64,000 bases of DNA from Nocardioides acrostichi (GTDB lineage: Bacteria; Actinomycetota; Actinomycetes; Propionibacteriales; Nocardioidaceae), in NCBI RefSeq assembly GCF_015319165.1, contig NZ_JADIVZ010000002.1:496001-560000 (forward strand), given 5' to 3'. Position numbers and translations under genes: made by a program. Within the stretch, counting starts at the first letter, position 1. Each line of letters opens with the position of its first letter. A model generated the notes under the pieces. It was not told where the DNA came from. It saw nothing but the letters and a program-made list of their open reading frames with translations, and made no database searches. Positions 19,467 to 27,856 of this stretch are shown piece by piece.

Positions 19467-20039
19467 ATGAGCAACACCACCGCCACCGCACCCGCCTCGG
19501 GCAGCCGTCTGGGCAGCGGCGCGGCCATGCCGCGTGCCGCCAGCCGCGGCGGCCAGAACTCCGGGGCCGCGCCGCTGGTCAACAACAACTACCGGCTGCT
19601 CCAGGTGGTGTTGTTCTGGGCCGGCGCGGTACTCCTCCCGCTCGGCCTGGTCGTCATCGTGCTCGGCTGGTACGGAGCGTCGAACACGCCGTATGAGTAC
19701 GACCAGATCTCCTATCTGGTCTCCGGCGGCCTGCTCGGGCTCGGTCTCACCTTCGCCGGCGGGTTCCTCTACTTCGGTGCCTGGCTGGCCCGCATCGCCG
19801 ACGACGGCCGCGAGTCCTCCAAGCGGCTCGCCGACACCCTGCTCGTGCTGGCCGACGTCACCTCACGTGCCGCGGCCTCGAACGACCAGGGGGTCGACGT
19901 CTCCGGCCTGCCCGTGGTGGCCGGGGAGGGCTCCACCATGCACCGTCGCGACTGCACCCTCATCGCCCACCGCAGCGACCTCGCTCCGGTGGGGGAGAAC
20001 AACGCCCACCTCACCACCTGCCGGGTCTGCAAGCCCTGA
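19467..20039 (+). CDS. Small membrane protein with Ada-like Zn-binding C-terminus
   Basis: 190 residues, no named family recognised. A flexible Ala/Gly/Ser N-terminus is followed by two membrane helices (about 45-66 and 78-103), a cytoplasmic helix (RESSKRLADTLLVLADVTSRAA), and a C-terminal motif MHRRDC then 21 residues then CRVCKP. This H-x3-C-x21-C-x2-C spacing resembles the CxxxC...CxxC zinc site of Ada-like domains. It is the last gene of the uptake operon (31-bp gap, ribosome site GGAAGG). A role as zinc-dependent accessory or sensor subunit is inferred. Confidence 0.7.
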   Translation: MSNTTATAPASGSRLGSGAAMPRAASRGGQNSGAAPLVNNNYRLLQVVLFWAGAVLLPLGLVVIVLGWYGASNTPYEYDQISYLVSGGLLGLGLTFAGGFLYFGAWLARIADDGRESSKRLADTLLVLADVTSRAAASNDQGVDVSGLPVVAGEGSTMHRRDCTLIAHRSDLAPVGENNAHLTTCRVCKP

Positions 20040-20049
20040 CCGATCCGAG

Positions 20050-20743
20050 CGGTGGTCGAGCCGGTCGAGACGTCCGGTGGTTGAGCCGGTCGAGGCGTCC
20101 GGTGGTTGAGCCGCCGGATGCCGAAGGCGGAGGCGTGTCGAAACCTGGTGAGGTGCTAGGCGGCGTTGCTTGTCGTGTTGCTGGGTTTCGACGCGCTCGT
20201 CGCTGGCGCTCCTCACGGCTCAACCACCGGTGGACGCGCTCGTCGCTGGCGCTCCTCACGGCTCAACCACCGACGGACTCGGTGGTTGAGCCGCCGGATG
20301 CCGAAGGCGGAGGCGTGTCGAAACCTGGTGAGGTGCTAGGCGGCGTTGCTTGTCGTGTTGCTGGGTTTCGACGCGCTCGTCGCTGGCGCTCCTCCCGGCT
20401 CAACCACCGACGGACGCGCTCGTCGCTGGCGCTCCCCACGGCTCAACCACCGACGGACGCGCTCGTCGCTGGCGCTCCTCCCGGCTCAACCACCGACGGA
20501 CTCGGTGGTTGAGCCGCCGGATGCCGAAGGCGGAGGCGTGTCGAAACCCGGTGCTCCCGGTGGTTGAGCCGCCGGATGCCGAAGGCGGAGGCGTGTCGAA
20601 ACCCGGTGCTCCCGGTGGTTGAGCCGCCGGATGCCGAAGGCGGAGGCGTGTCGAAACCCGGTGAGGTGCTAGGCGGCGTTGCTTGTCGTGTTGCTGGGTT
20701 TCGACGCGCTCGTCGCTGGCGCTCCTCCCGGCTCAACCACCGA
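20050..20743. repeat. Mosaic array of GGTTGAGCC...TCGAAACC repeats
   Basis: This 0.7-kb gap between convergent genes contains almost only repeats. Unit A (about 45 bp, GGTGGTTGAGCCGCCGGATG to GTCGAAACC) starts at 20101, 20281, 20504, 20559 and 20614. Unit B (GGGTTTCGACGCGCTCGTCG to GGCTCAACCACC) lies in the opposite sense, at about 20184, 20364 and 20698, with shortened copies at about 20233, 20413 and 20459. The blocks at 20101 and 20281 are 180-bp duplicates. A and reverse-complemented B share both ends, so A-B pairs can form large cruciforms. No gene here. Similar elements are, from memory, dispersed in Nocardioides genomes. Confidence 0.9.
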
Positions 20744-20746
20744 CGC

Positions 20747-21187
20747 TCAGCCGGCGTCCGGCTCGAGGAACACCGCGCCCGGCCCGCGCTCGGCCACCGC
20801 GTCGTCGGGGTTGAACAGCGCGCACCTGCGCATGCTCAGGCAGCCGCAGCCGATGCAGCCGTCGAGCTTGTCACGTAGTCGCTGCAAGCGCTCGATCTGC
20901 TCGTCCAGCCGCGGCCGCCAGGAGCGGGAGAGCCGCTTCCAGTCGGTCGCGGTCGGGGTGCGGCTCTGAGGCAACGTGGCCAGGGCCTCGGCGATCTCCT
21001 CCAGGCTCAGCCCGACCCGCTGGGCACTGCGCACGAACGCGATGCGCCGCAGAGTCGCCTGCTCGTAGCGGCGCTGGTTGCCCGCCGTCCGGACCGACGC
21101 GATGAGCCCGCGCTCCTCGTAGAACCGCAGCGCGGAGTGCCGCACACCCGAGCGTTCGGCGATCTCCCCGATGGTCAGCAACGTCAC
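20747..21187 (-). CDS. soxR: Redox-sensitive MerR-family activator SoxR
   Basis: 146 residues. N-terminal MerR winged helix (TIGEIAERSGVRHSALRFYEE), dimerisation helix, then the [2Fe-2S] cluster loop with C111-x2-C114-x-C116-x5-C122, the exact SoxR spacing. SoxR senses redox-cycling compounds and activates target genes. In actinobacteria its targets are usually oxidoreductases and pumps; which ones are not evident here, although two SDR genes lie beyond the tRNA. Divergent from the tRNA gene. Confidence 0.94.
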   Translation of the reverse strand: MTLLTIGEIAERSGVRHSALRFYEERGLIASVRTAGNQRRYEQATLRRIAFVRSAQRVGLSLEEIAEALATLPQSRTPTATDWKRLSRSWRPRLDEQIERLQRLRDKLDGCIGCGCLSMRRCALFNPDDAVAERGPGAVFLEPDAG

Positions 21188-21239
21188 GCCAGCAGCATAG
21201 GATCGACGGGTTCCGCAGCGGTCCGACCGACGCGGGCAG

Positions 21240-21315
21240 GCCGCGTTAGCTCAGCTGGTAGAGCATCCGTCTTGTAAACGGAAGGTCGTCGGTTCGATCC
21301 CGTCACGCGGCTCCA
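21240..21315 (+). tRNA. tRNA-Thr (anticodon TGT)
   Basis: Complete cloverleaf: acceptor GCCGCGT/ACGCGGC, D-arm GCTC/GAGC, anticodon stem TCCGT/ACGGA with loop CTTGTAA (anticodon TGT at 21273-21275), T-loop TTCGATC with one T-T mismatch in the stem, discriminator T and an encoded CCA (21313-21315). Reads ACA/ACG codons. Confidence 0.95.
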
Positions 21316-21507
21316 CCACGTGCCTTCGGCCCGCGGGTGAGCAGGCCACCATCCCCTCGACGCCCCCTCGCGAGGCCGCGCCCGTGCGGCGTGGACTTCG
21401 AGGCTCGTCCTCCCTGCTCGCTGCGACCTCGTCTCCCTCGAAGCGGCTGGGCTCCTGCCGTTCGCGGGAACTCGGCAAGGCGTCCGCACGGTATTGAACT
21501 TCGCGTA

Positions 21508-21523
21508 CATATATGGTTATATG
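21508..21523 (+). promoter_or_regulatory. AT-rich palindrome before the SDR pair
   Basis: CATATATGGTTATATG has perfect 6-bp arms around a 4-base centre, in an unusually AT-rich island of the 242-bp gap between tRNA-Thr and the first SDR gene, 34 bp before its ATG. It is a good operator or promoter candidate, perhaps for the TetR encoded two genes on. No gene is seen in 21316-21557. Confidence 0.5.
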
Positions 21524-21557
21524 AACGACACGTACACAAACGACGCGAGGAGTAGCG

Positions 21558-22349
21558 ATGACCAGCAACGCGACCGGCAACCAGACCACCGGCCAGACCA
21601 CCGGCCAGACCACCAGCCCGACCGGTGGGCGGGTCGCCTTGGTGACCGGGGCCTCGGGAGGGATCGGGACCGCGATCGTCGAGCGCCTGGCCGCCAACGG
21701 CTTCTCGGTGGCCGTCCACTACGCCGGCAACCGGGAGAAGGCCGAGGAGGTCGCCGAGAGCGCGCGGGCGTTCGAGGTGCCGGCCATGGTGGTCGGCGCC
21801 GACGTCGCCGATGAGCAGGCGGTCGCCGCGATGTACGACGAGGTCGAGCAGGCCATGGGTGGCATCGACGTCCTGGTCAACACCGCCGGCGTGATGCGGC
21901 TCTCGCCGCTGGCCGAGCTGGATCTCGACGAGTTCGACGCGATGCACCGCACCAACGTCCGAGGCACCTTCGTGGTGGTCCGCGAGGCCGCCCGCCGGCT
22001 GCGCGACGGCGGGGCGATCATCAACTTCTCCAGCACCGTCGTGAAGCTGGCGCTGCCGACCTACGGCGCCTACGCGGCCACAAAGGGGGCGGTCGATGCG
22101 ATCACCATGATCCTGGCCAAGGAGCTGCGCGGCCGCGACATCACGGTCAACGCGGTGGCCCCCGGCCCCACGGCCACGCCGCTCTTCCTCGACGGCAAGC
22201 CGCAGGAGGCCATCGACGACCTCGCCGCGATGCCGCCGCTGGAGCGCCTCGGGCAGCCCGAGGACATCGCCGAGACGGTGGCACACCTCGCCGGTCCGGC
22301 CCGCTGGATCAACGGCCAGATCCTCTACGCCAACGGTGGCATCGCCTGA
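21558..22349 (+). CDS. SDR-family oxidoreductase (classical)
   Basis: 263 residues. A low-complexity N-terminus with TTGQ repeats precedes a standard SDR: TGASGGIG (30-37), VNTAG, catalytic S159, Y172 and K176 (YGAYAATKGA), and VAPGPTATPLF. It uses NAD(P)H to reduce or oxidise a carbonyl/alcohol; closest in style to 3-ketoacyl-ACP reductase-like SDRs. The substrate is unknown. First gene of a likely SDR-SDR-TetR operon preceded by an AT-rich palindrome. Confidence 0.9.
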   Translation: MTSNATGNQTTGQTTGQTTSPTGGRVALVTGASGGIGTAIVERLAANGFSVAVHYAGNREKAEEVAESARAFEVPAMVVGADVADEQAVAAMYDEVEQAMGGIDVLVNTAGVMRLSPLAELDLDEFDAMHRTNVRGTFVVVREAARRLRDGGAIINFSSTVVKLALPTYGAYAATKGAVDAITMILAKELRGRDITVNAVAPGPTATPLFLDGKPQEAIDDLAAMPPLERLGQPEDIAETVAHLAGPARWINGQILYANGGIA

Positions 22350-22377
22350 TCGACGCCTGATCGACGCCTGATCGACG
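22345..22377. repeat. Three tandem 11-bp copies at the SDR stop codon
   Basis: CCTGATCGACG is repeated three times exactly, the first copy containing the TGA stop of the SDR gene. The repeats lie in the 81-bp gap between the two SDR genes. Likely slippage product. Confidence 0.8.
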
Positions 22378-22430
22378 CCGCCGCCACGCCCCGCCACCAC
22401 GCCCGACCTCCCGAACCGAAGGAGCAGTCC

Positions 22431-23348
22431 ATGAACACCTCGTCCACTCCCACAGCAGACACCAAGGTCGTCCTCGTCACCGGAGCATCCAGCGGGTTCG
22501 GTGCCATGTCCGTGCGCGCCCTCGCCGCGGCCGGCCACAGCGTCTTCGCCGGCATGCGCGACCTCGGCCAGCGCAACCGAGACGCGGCTCGGGATGCCGC
22601 TGACTACGCTGGGGAGCACGGCGTGGACCTGCGGCCCGTCGAGCTCGACGTGGTCGACCAGTCCTCCGTCGACGCGGCCGTACGCCGGGTCGTCGACGAA
22701 TGCGGACGGATCGACGTCGTGGTGCACAACGCCGGCCACATGGTGCTCGGTCCGACCGAGGCCTTCGGCGTGGAGCAGTTGGCCGCCGCCTACGACGTCA
22801 ACGTGCTCTCCACCCAGCGCGTCAACCGGGCGGTCCTGCCGCACCTGCGCGAGCAGCGCGACGGCCTCGTCGTCTGGGTCGGCTCCTCCAGCACCCGGGG
22901 CGGGACGCCGCCCTACCTCGCGCCGTACTTCGCAGCCAAGGCCGGCATGGACGCCCTGGCCGTCAGCTACGCCGCCGAGCTCGCCCGCTTCGGGGTGGAC
23001 ACCTCCATCGTCGTGCCAGGTTCCTTCACGGTCGGCACCCAGCACTTCGCGAACGCCGGGCACGCTGAGGACGAGGGCGTCGTCGCGGCCTACGAGGTGG
23101 AGTACGCCGGCCTGATGGACCAGGTCGCGTCCAAGCTCGCCGAGCTCGCTCCTGCCGACCAGGATCCGGCCGAGGTCGCCCGGGCCATCGTGAAGGTGGT
23201 CGACACTCCCAAGGGCTCGCGCCCGTTCCGGGTGCACGTCGACCCCGCGGACGACGGAGCCGAGGTCGTCAACGCGGTCGGAGACCGGGTGCGCACGGAG
23301 TTCTACCGCCGGGTCGGGCTCGAGGATCTGCTCACGCCCGCGCGGTGA
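22431..23348 (+). CDS. SDR-family oxidoreductase
   Basis: 305 residues. TGASSGFG (17-24), HNAG, active-site Ser152-154, Y166 and K170 (PYFAAKAGMDA), and the C-terminal extension after residue ~215 seen in 'SDR family oxidoreductase' proteins of about 290-300 residues. Start has a GGAG site (AACCGAAGGAGCAG) 7 bases before ATG. Probably works with the preceding SDR on related substrates. Followed at 116 bp by a TetR gene on the same strand. Confidence 0.9.
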   Translation: MNTSSTPTADTKVVLVTGASSGFGAMSVRALAAAGHSVFAGMRDLGQRNRDAARDAADYAGEHGVDLRPVELDVVDQSSVDAAVRRVVDECGRIDVVVHNAGHMVLGPTEAFGVEQLAAAYDVNVLSTQRVNRAVLPHLREQRDGLVVWVGSSSTRGGTPPYLAPYFAAKAGMDALAVSYAAELARFGVDTSIVVPGSFTVGTQHFANAGHAEDEGVVAAYEVEYAGLMDQVASKLAELAPADQDPAEVARAIVKVVDTPKGSRPFRVHVDPADDGAEVVNAVGDRVRTEFYRRVGLEDLLTPAR

Positions 23349-23464
23349 TCACGGGGTGGGGCTCGACCCGGAGTGCGCCGCGCGTCGAGCGCCCCGCGTC
23401 GCGGGCCGTCACCGCTCGGTGGCGGTCCGTCGCCCCTCGCGGCGCGTCATGATGGGATGACCGT

Positions 23465-24034
23465 ATGGCTCGAGGACGCCGCCCCACCGAGGAGGTCCGT
23501 CGCGACGTCCTCGCCGCCGTGGGCAGGATGCTGCTCACGGAGGGCATGAACAACTTCACGGTCGAGCGCGTGGCCGCCGAGAGCGGTGCGAGCAAGGTGA
23601 CCATCTACAAGCTCTGGCCGAGCAAGGGCGCCCTGGCGCTCGAGGGGTACTTCACCACCGTCGAGCCCCTGCTCGCGTTCCCCGACACCGGCGATCTCGA
23701 GAGAGATCTCCGCTCGCAGCTCCACGCGTTCGTCGACCTGCTCACCGCTACGCCTGCCGGCACGGTCCTGCGCGGGCTGATCGCCGAGGCGCAAGGCGAC
23801 CCGGTGCTCATGGACGCCTACCGCTCGACCTATTCGGGCCCGCGCCGCCAACTGGCCGTCGACCGCATCGAGGTGGCGCGAGCGGCCGGTCAGGTGCGCG
23901 CCGACGTCGATGCCGAGGCGGTCGTCGACCAGCTCTGGGGCGCCTGCTACCACCGACTCCTCATCCCCGACCTCCCTCTCGGGAGCGGATTCGCCGACAC
24001 GCTGCTGCGACACGTGATGCGCGGCATCCGCTGA
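23465..24034 (+). CDS. TetR-family transcriptional regulator
   Basis: 189 residues. N-terminal helix-turn-helix (VRRDVLAAVGRMLLTEGMNNFTV split, AESGASKVTIYKLWPSKGALAL), then a variable ligand domain of the TetR_C type with ARGRGRPT-like start (ARGRRPTEEVR). Same strand as the two SDR genes, making it their likely local repressor; the palindrome at 21508 is a candidate site. Ligand unknown. Confidence 0.9.
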   Translation: MARGRRPTEEVRRDVLAAVGRMLLTEGMNNFTVERVAAESGASKVTIYKLWPSKGALALEGYFTTVEPLLAFPDTGDLERDLRSQLHAFVDLLTATPAGTVLRGLIAEAQGDPVLMDAYRSTYSGPRRQLAVDRIEVARAAGQVRADVDAEAVVDQLWGACYHRLLIPDLPLGSGFADTLLRHVMRGIR

Positions 24035-24080
24035 GTGCACGCGAGTCCGCTCGTCTGCTCCCCAGGCCGGGCCCGTTCTC

Positions 24081-24914
24081 TCAGTCGAGGGCCACCGCGC
24101 GCAGCAGCTCTTCGAGCCGGCGTTCGCCCTGGCGGGTCTGCGCGCCCGTGGCCAGGCCTTCGCGGATGAGTCGCTCGGTTGCCGGGCGCGCGAACTGTTC
24201 GGCCCAGGCATCGTGCTCGGCGAGCAGGCCGAGTTGCAGCGAGGTGGGGGGCAGTGCTCGCTTGGCGGCCGCCAGCACTCCCGGTGGGAGATCGGCGATG
24301 TTCCGGGCCAGCTCGTCGACGAACCGGTCCAGCTCGTCGGCCGGTAAGGCTCTGTTCACCCACCCGTAGCGCTCCGCGGTCCGGGCGTCGACGAGACCGC
24401 CGCCGAGCACCACCTCGAGGGCGCGGTTGCGCCCCATCCGTGCCCGGGTGTACTGGGTGCCGCCGCCCCCGGGCACGATCCCCATGAGCGATTCGATCTG
24501 CCCCAGGGCCGCGCCGTCGATCGCCGCGAAGGCCATGTCGGCTGCGGCGACGAACTCGGCGCCCCCGCCTCGTGCCGTTCCGGTCAGCTTCACGATGGTC
24601 GCCTGGGGCTGATGCCGTAGCCGTTCGCCCAGGGCCTGGAAGGGGTTGAGCCCCGCCGGAGCCCGGGCGGCGATCTCGTCGAAGGCATGGGGGTCGTCGA
24701 TCAAGGACATGTCGACGTGGGCGATGAAGAAGTCGGCATCCGCGCTGTCGAAGACGATGACTCGCACGTCTGGGCGCGGGGCGACGGCGGTGAGGAGCGA
24801 CGTCAGATCCTCCATCAGCCTCACGTCCAAGACGTTCACCGGCGGGTTGTCGACCGTGACGCGCAGCACGCCGCCTTCCAGCTCGACGACGAGGGACTCA
24901 TACGGCGTGTTCAC
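24081..24914 (-). CDS. Enoyl-CoA hydratase/isomerase-family protein
   Basis: 277 residues from GTG 24914; a 33-bp longer frame exists but would overlap the divergent promoter. Crotonase fold: LRVTVDNPPVNVLDVRLMEDL, oxyanion-hole segment ATIVKLTGTARGGGAEF, and GQIESLMGIVPGGGGTQY, so both catalytic-type Glu positions appear present. The usual AFxAGxD loop reads ADADFFIAHVDMS, meaning the substrate pocket differs from standard enoyl-CoA hydratase. Divergent from the HxlR gene, which probably controls it. Substrate unknown. Confidence 0.85.
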   Translation of the reverse strand: MNTPYESLVVELEGGVLRVTVDNPPVNVLDVRLMEDLTSLLTAVAPRPDVRVIVFDSADADFFIAHVDMSLIDDPHAFDEIAARAPAGLNPFQALGERLRHQPQATIVKLTGTARGGGAEFVAAADMAFAAIDGAALGQIESLMGIVPGGGGTQYTRARMGRNRALEVVLGGGLVDARTAERYGWVNRALPADELDRFVDELARNIADLPPGVLAAAKRALPPTSLQLGLLAEHDAWAEQFARPATERLIREGLATGAQTRQGERRLEELLRAVALD

Positions 24915-24993
24915 GGCTCTGCTCCAGACTGGTCGGCGGCCCCCCATGGGTCAGCGAGAGGACCGGTGTTCTTCGGATACCTAGACTTGGCGG

Positions 24994-25473
24994 GTGAGCG
25001 AGAACGGTCAAGAACGCACTTCTGCGATACCAGGGCACCTGAGTGATACCCGCGACGACGCGGCGCGACCTGGTGAGCACGGCGGGGACGGCGAGGCGCA
25101 CCCCCCGGCGGTCGTCTACCGGGTGGACTGCCCGAGCCGGCCGATCCTGGACCAGATCGCCGACAAGTGGTCCATGCTCGCGCTGGCGGTGCTGGCCGAG
25201 GAGCCGCGACGCTTCAACCAGATCAAGCGACAGCTCGAGGGCGTCACCCAGCGCGTCCTGACCCGGACGCTGCGACGGCTCGAGCGCAACGGCATGGTGA
25301 CTCGAACCGTGCTGCCCACGTCTCCGGTGGGGGTGCAGTACGAGCTCACGCCGCTCGGTCGCTCGCTCCAGCAGCCGTTCGCGGGCCTCTACGCATGGAC
25401 CGTCTCCCATGCCGACGAGATCGTCGACCGGCAGCGCGAGTTCGACGCCAGGGGGCAGGCGATCGAAGGCTGA
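24994..25473 (+). CDS. HxlR-family transcriptional regulator
   Basis: 159 residues. A ~40-residue disordered head is followed by the HxlR winged helix: CPSRPILDQIADKWSMLALAVL, RFNQIKRQLEGVTQRVLTRTLRRLERNGMV and YELTPLGRSL. HxlR proteins are small dimeric regulators responding to aldehydes, quinones or other redox cues, often through an N-terminal Cys (here C48 in RVDCPSRP). It faces the crotonase gene across 79 bp and is the natural candidate to regulate it. Confidence 0.9.
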   Translation: MSENGQERTSAIPGHLSDTRDDAARPGEHGGDGEAHPPAVVYRVDCPSRPILDQIADKWSMLALAVLAEEPRRFNQIKRQLEGVTQRVLTRTLRRLERNGMVTRTVLPTSPVGVQYELTPLGRSLQQPFAGLYAWTVSHADEIVDRQREFDARGQAIEG

Positions 25474-25494
25474 GACGTCTCGATTCGGCCGGTC

Positions 25495-25516
25495 GCAGCC
25501 CGCCTCCGGCGGGTGC
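25495..25516 (+). terminator. Hairpin after the HxlR gene
   Basis: CCCGCC/GGCGGG arms (25499-25513) with a 3-base loop, extendable with one bulge, 25 bases past the HxlR stop. No T-run. The remaining gap to 25682 holds an inverted repeat CTGTG/CACAG near 25626-25645 and the ribosome site AAGGAG of the next gene. Confidence 0.5.
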
Positions 25517-25682
25517 GAGGCGCGGCGTCGGCTGCGGTGTTGCCCGGGTGGCCGCCCACGTCTCCTTCGATGACGGCACTAGCCAGCGGCGCCGTGAGAC
25601 GACATGCTGTCGAGCCGACTGATCCTGTGGCATCCGACACAGTGATGGGCCGGCCCCGCATCCAGCAAGGAGTCTCACGTCC

Positions 25683-27008
25683 ATGAGCAGTACCCCCGTG
25701 TTGAGTGTCGCCGTCATCGGGGCCGGACCCGCCGGGCTCTACCTCACCGATGCGCTGCTGCGACACGAGGGGCGGGAGGTGCGGGTCGACGTCTTCGACC
25801 GACTGCCCACGCCCTTCGGCCTGCTCCGCTACGGTGTCGCGCCGGACCATCTCAAGATGAAGGCGCTCGCGAAGCCGTTGGCCAAGGTCGTGGCCGACCC
25901 CCGGGTGCGCTTCATCGGCAACTTAGAGATCGGCCGTGACCTCGACGTCGACCTGCTGCGCTCGAAGTACTCCGCCGTGGTGCACGCCTACGGTGCAGCG
26001 CTCGACCGCACCCTGGGCATCCCCGGCGAGGATCTGCCGGGCAGCACCTCGGCGGCCTCGTTCGTGCGCTGGTACTCCGGTCACCCCGACAACACCACTG
26101 CGCTCCCCGACGGTCGCGCCGTCGAGGCCGAGCATGCCGTGGTCGTGGGTGCAGGCAACGTGGCCGTCGACGTCGCACGCATCCTGATCAAGTCGGCGCA
26201 AGAGCTGCACGGCACCGACGTCCCCGACGAGGTCCTCGCCCTGTTGCATGCCTCGCCCATCACCGACGTGCACATGCTCATCCGTCGCGGCCCGGCCCAG
26301 GTGAAGTTCACGGCCAAGGAGTTGCGCGAGCTCGGCGAGATCGACGGCGTCGACGTGCTCGTGCCCTCCGAGGCCCTCGAGCTGGCCGAGGCCGATCTGG
26401 ACGCGATCGCGGAGGATCGCATGCTCGGGCGCAGCGTCGACGTGCTGCGCGAGTGGGCCCTGCGCGAGCCCACGGGCGCACAGCGGCGGCTGCACGTGCA
26501 CTTCTGGACCAGCCCGATCGCCATCGAGGGCTCGGAGGCGGTCACCGGTGTGGTCGTGTCGGCCCGCTCGGATGACGGAGCGCGGGAGACGACGATCCCG
26601 GCGGAGCTCGTGGTGCGCTGCGTGGGCTACCGCGGCCTGGCCCTACCCGGCGTGCCCTTCGACGAGGAGTCCGGCACGATCCCCAACGACCACGGGCGGG
26701 TGCTGCGCGACGGCGTGCCGTGCGTCGGCGAGTACGCCGCGGGTTGGATCAGCCGGGGGCCCACCGGGGTGATCGGCAGCAACAAGTCCGACGCCGGCCG
26801 GGTCGTCGAGCTGATGCTGGGCGACGACCTGCCCGACGTCGAGGTGTGGGACGTCGTGGCGCATCTGCACGAGGCGGGTCTGGCCACGGTCGACCACGAC
26901 GGGTGGCTGGAGATCGACCGCGCCGAGATCACGGCGGGGGAGAGTCGTGGCGGGGTGCGCGCCAAGCTCGCCACCTGGGATGAGCTGTTGGCGGCATCCC
27001 GAGGCTGA
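25683..27008 (+). CDS. FprA-type ferredoxin-NADP+ reductase (adrenodoxin-reductase family)
   Basis: 441 residues. FAD motif VIGAGPAGLY (11-20), the family's GLLRYGVAPDHLKMK, and NADP motif VVGAGNVAVDVARIL near 155-170. RRGPAQVKFTAKELREL and the C-terminal GWISRGPTGVIGSNKSDA are strong FprA marks. The enzyme passes electrons from NADPH to a ferredoxin serving P450s or other oxygenases. ATG 25683 has a good AAGGAG site. No ferredoxin or P450 lies nearby, so it probably supplies a scattered set. Confidence 0.93.
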   Translation: MSSTPVLSVAVIGAGPAGLYLTDALLRHEGREVRVDVFDRLPTPFGLLRYGVAPDHLKMKALAKPLAKVVADPRVRFIGNLEIGRDLDVDLLRSKYSAVVHAYGAALDRTLGIPGEDLPGSTSAASFVRWYSGHPDNTTALPDGRAVEAEHAVVVGAGNVAVDVARILIKSAQELHGTDVPDEVLALLHASPITDVHMLIRRGPAQVKFTAKELRELGEIDGVDVLVPSEALELAEADLDAIAEDRMLGRSVDVLREWALREPTGAQRRLHVHFWTSPIAIEGSEAVTGVVVSARSDDGARETTIPAELVVRCVGYRGLALPGVPFDEESGTIPNDHGRVLRDGVPCVGEYAAGWISRGPTGVIGSNKSDAGRVVELMLGDDLPDVEVWDVVAHLHEAGLATVDHDGWLEIDRAEITAGESRGGVRAKLATWDELLAASRG

Positions 27009-27107
27009 GGAGCCCGCAGGCACGCACGTCCCTCGCCGACCGCGAAGGCTTCGCGCGAGCGAGAGCGGTCCGGACGACATCGGTTGGAAGGGCTGACGCG
27101 GCGTCCC

Positions 27108-27698
27108 TCAGCCTTCACGCAGCCTGCGCCGCACCACGCGTCGGCGCAGGGTGGGGGAGGCGACGACCTCGTAGCCGGCCTCGAGGAAGACCGGCAGCAG
27201 ACCCACCGAGGCTTCGTCCCAGATCACCGTCTTGCCCGGCGCCGGCTCCATCGGGTAGCCCTCCAGCACCTGGGCGCCGGTCTGCTCGCCGTACTCGACC
27301 GTGGCGGCGGCGAGCTCGTACATCAGCCCGGTCTTGCGCCAGCCCCTGCGCACCACGAAGCAGGTCACCGACCACACGCCCTTGAGCTCGGGATCCTGCC
27401 GCATCCACGGCTGCCTGCGGCTCCAGATGCGTGGGTAGTTCTCACGCGGCTCGACCGCCACCCAGCCGGCCGGCTCCCCGTCGACGTACCCGATGAGCCC
27501 TGCGGTCGGGCCGTCGGTGCCGCACGCGGTCTGCTCGACCAGGGCGGCATCGCGCTGCTGCTGCGTGGTGTCGCGCCAGATCCAGCCGGCCACCTTGAGG
27601 GCCTGGCAGCGACACTTCGCGGCGCCGCCCGCGCCGAGCACCGCCGCGACGTCGTCGCGGGTCGCGCGGTTGGCCGGGAGCCAGGCGAAGGCGGGCAT
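27108..27698 (-). CDS. GNAT-family N-acetyltransferase
   Basis: 196 residues. Contains the GNAT core: GLIGYVDGEPAGWVAVEPRE (beta2-4), WSVTCFVVRRGWRKTGLMYEL (acetyl-CoA loop, R/Q-x-x-G-x-A/G degenerate) and GAQVLEGYPMEP. Belongs to the branch with an N-terminal C-x-C stretch (KCRCQALK). Substrate unknown. Downstream of pdxY on the same strand with the 22-bp repeat array in between. Confidence 0.85.
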   Translation of the reverse strand: MPAFAWLPANRATRDDVAAVLGAGGAAKCRCQALKVAGWIWRDTTQQQRDAALVEQTACGTDGPTAGLIGYVDGEPAGWVAVEPRENYPRIWSRRQPWMRQDPELKGVWSVTCFVVRRGWRKTGLMYELAAATVEYGEQTGAQVLEGYPMEPAPGKTVIWDEASVGLLPVFLEAGYEVVASPTLRRRVVRRRLREG

Positions 27699-27730
27699 GG
27701 CTCACCGTAGGTCGACGGCGTGAGGAGAAT

Positions 27731-27856
27731 CGACCCCTCGCGGGACGACTCGCGACCCCTCGCGGGACGATTCGCGACCCCTCGGGCGACGATTCGCGAC
27801 CCCTCGCGGGACGATTCGCGGCCCCTCGCGGGACGATTCGCGACCCCTCGCGGGTC
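27731..27856. repeat. Tandem 22-bp repeat array (CGACCCCTCGCGGGACGATT CG)
   Basis: Five full 22-bp units start at 27731, 27753, 27775, 27797 and 27819, with a partial sixth at 27841 touching the pdxY stop. Units differ at one to four positions. The same motif in inverted arrangement fills 6983-7091. Each unit holds a small CCCCTCGCGGG dyad. No gene lies in this stretch. Confidence 0.9.

Noticed and set aside
17591..19588. 665-codon antisense frame over the secreted protein gene
   Set aside because: Arg/Gly-rich shadow; the plus-strand gene has a signal peptide, membrane helix and operon overlaps.
20100..20622. Several short open frames across the repeat array
   Set aside because: They encode only the repeats and change with copy number; no ribosome site.
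20050..20743. CRISPR array
   Set aside because: Repeats are irregular in spacing and orientation, spacers are not unique, and no cas gene is in the window.
27731..27856. CRISPR array
   Set aside because: Units are contiguous without spacers; this is a simple tandem repeat.
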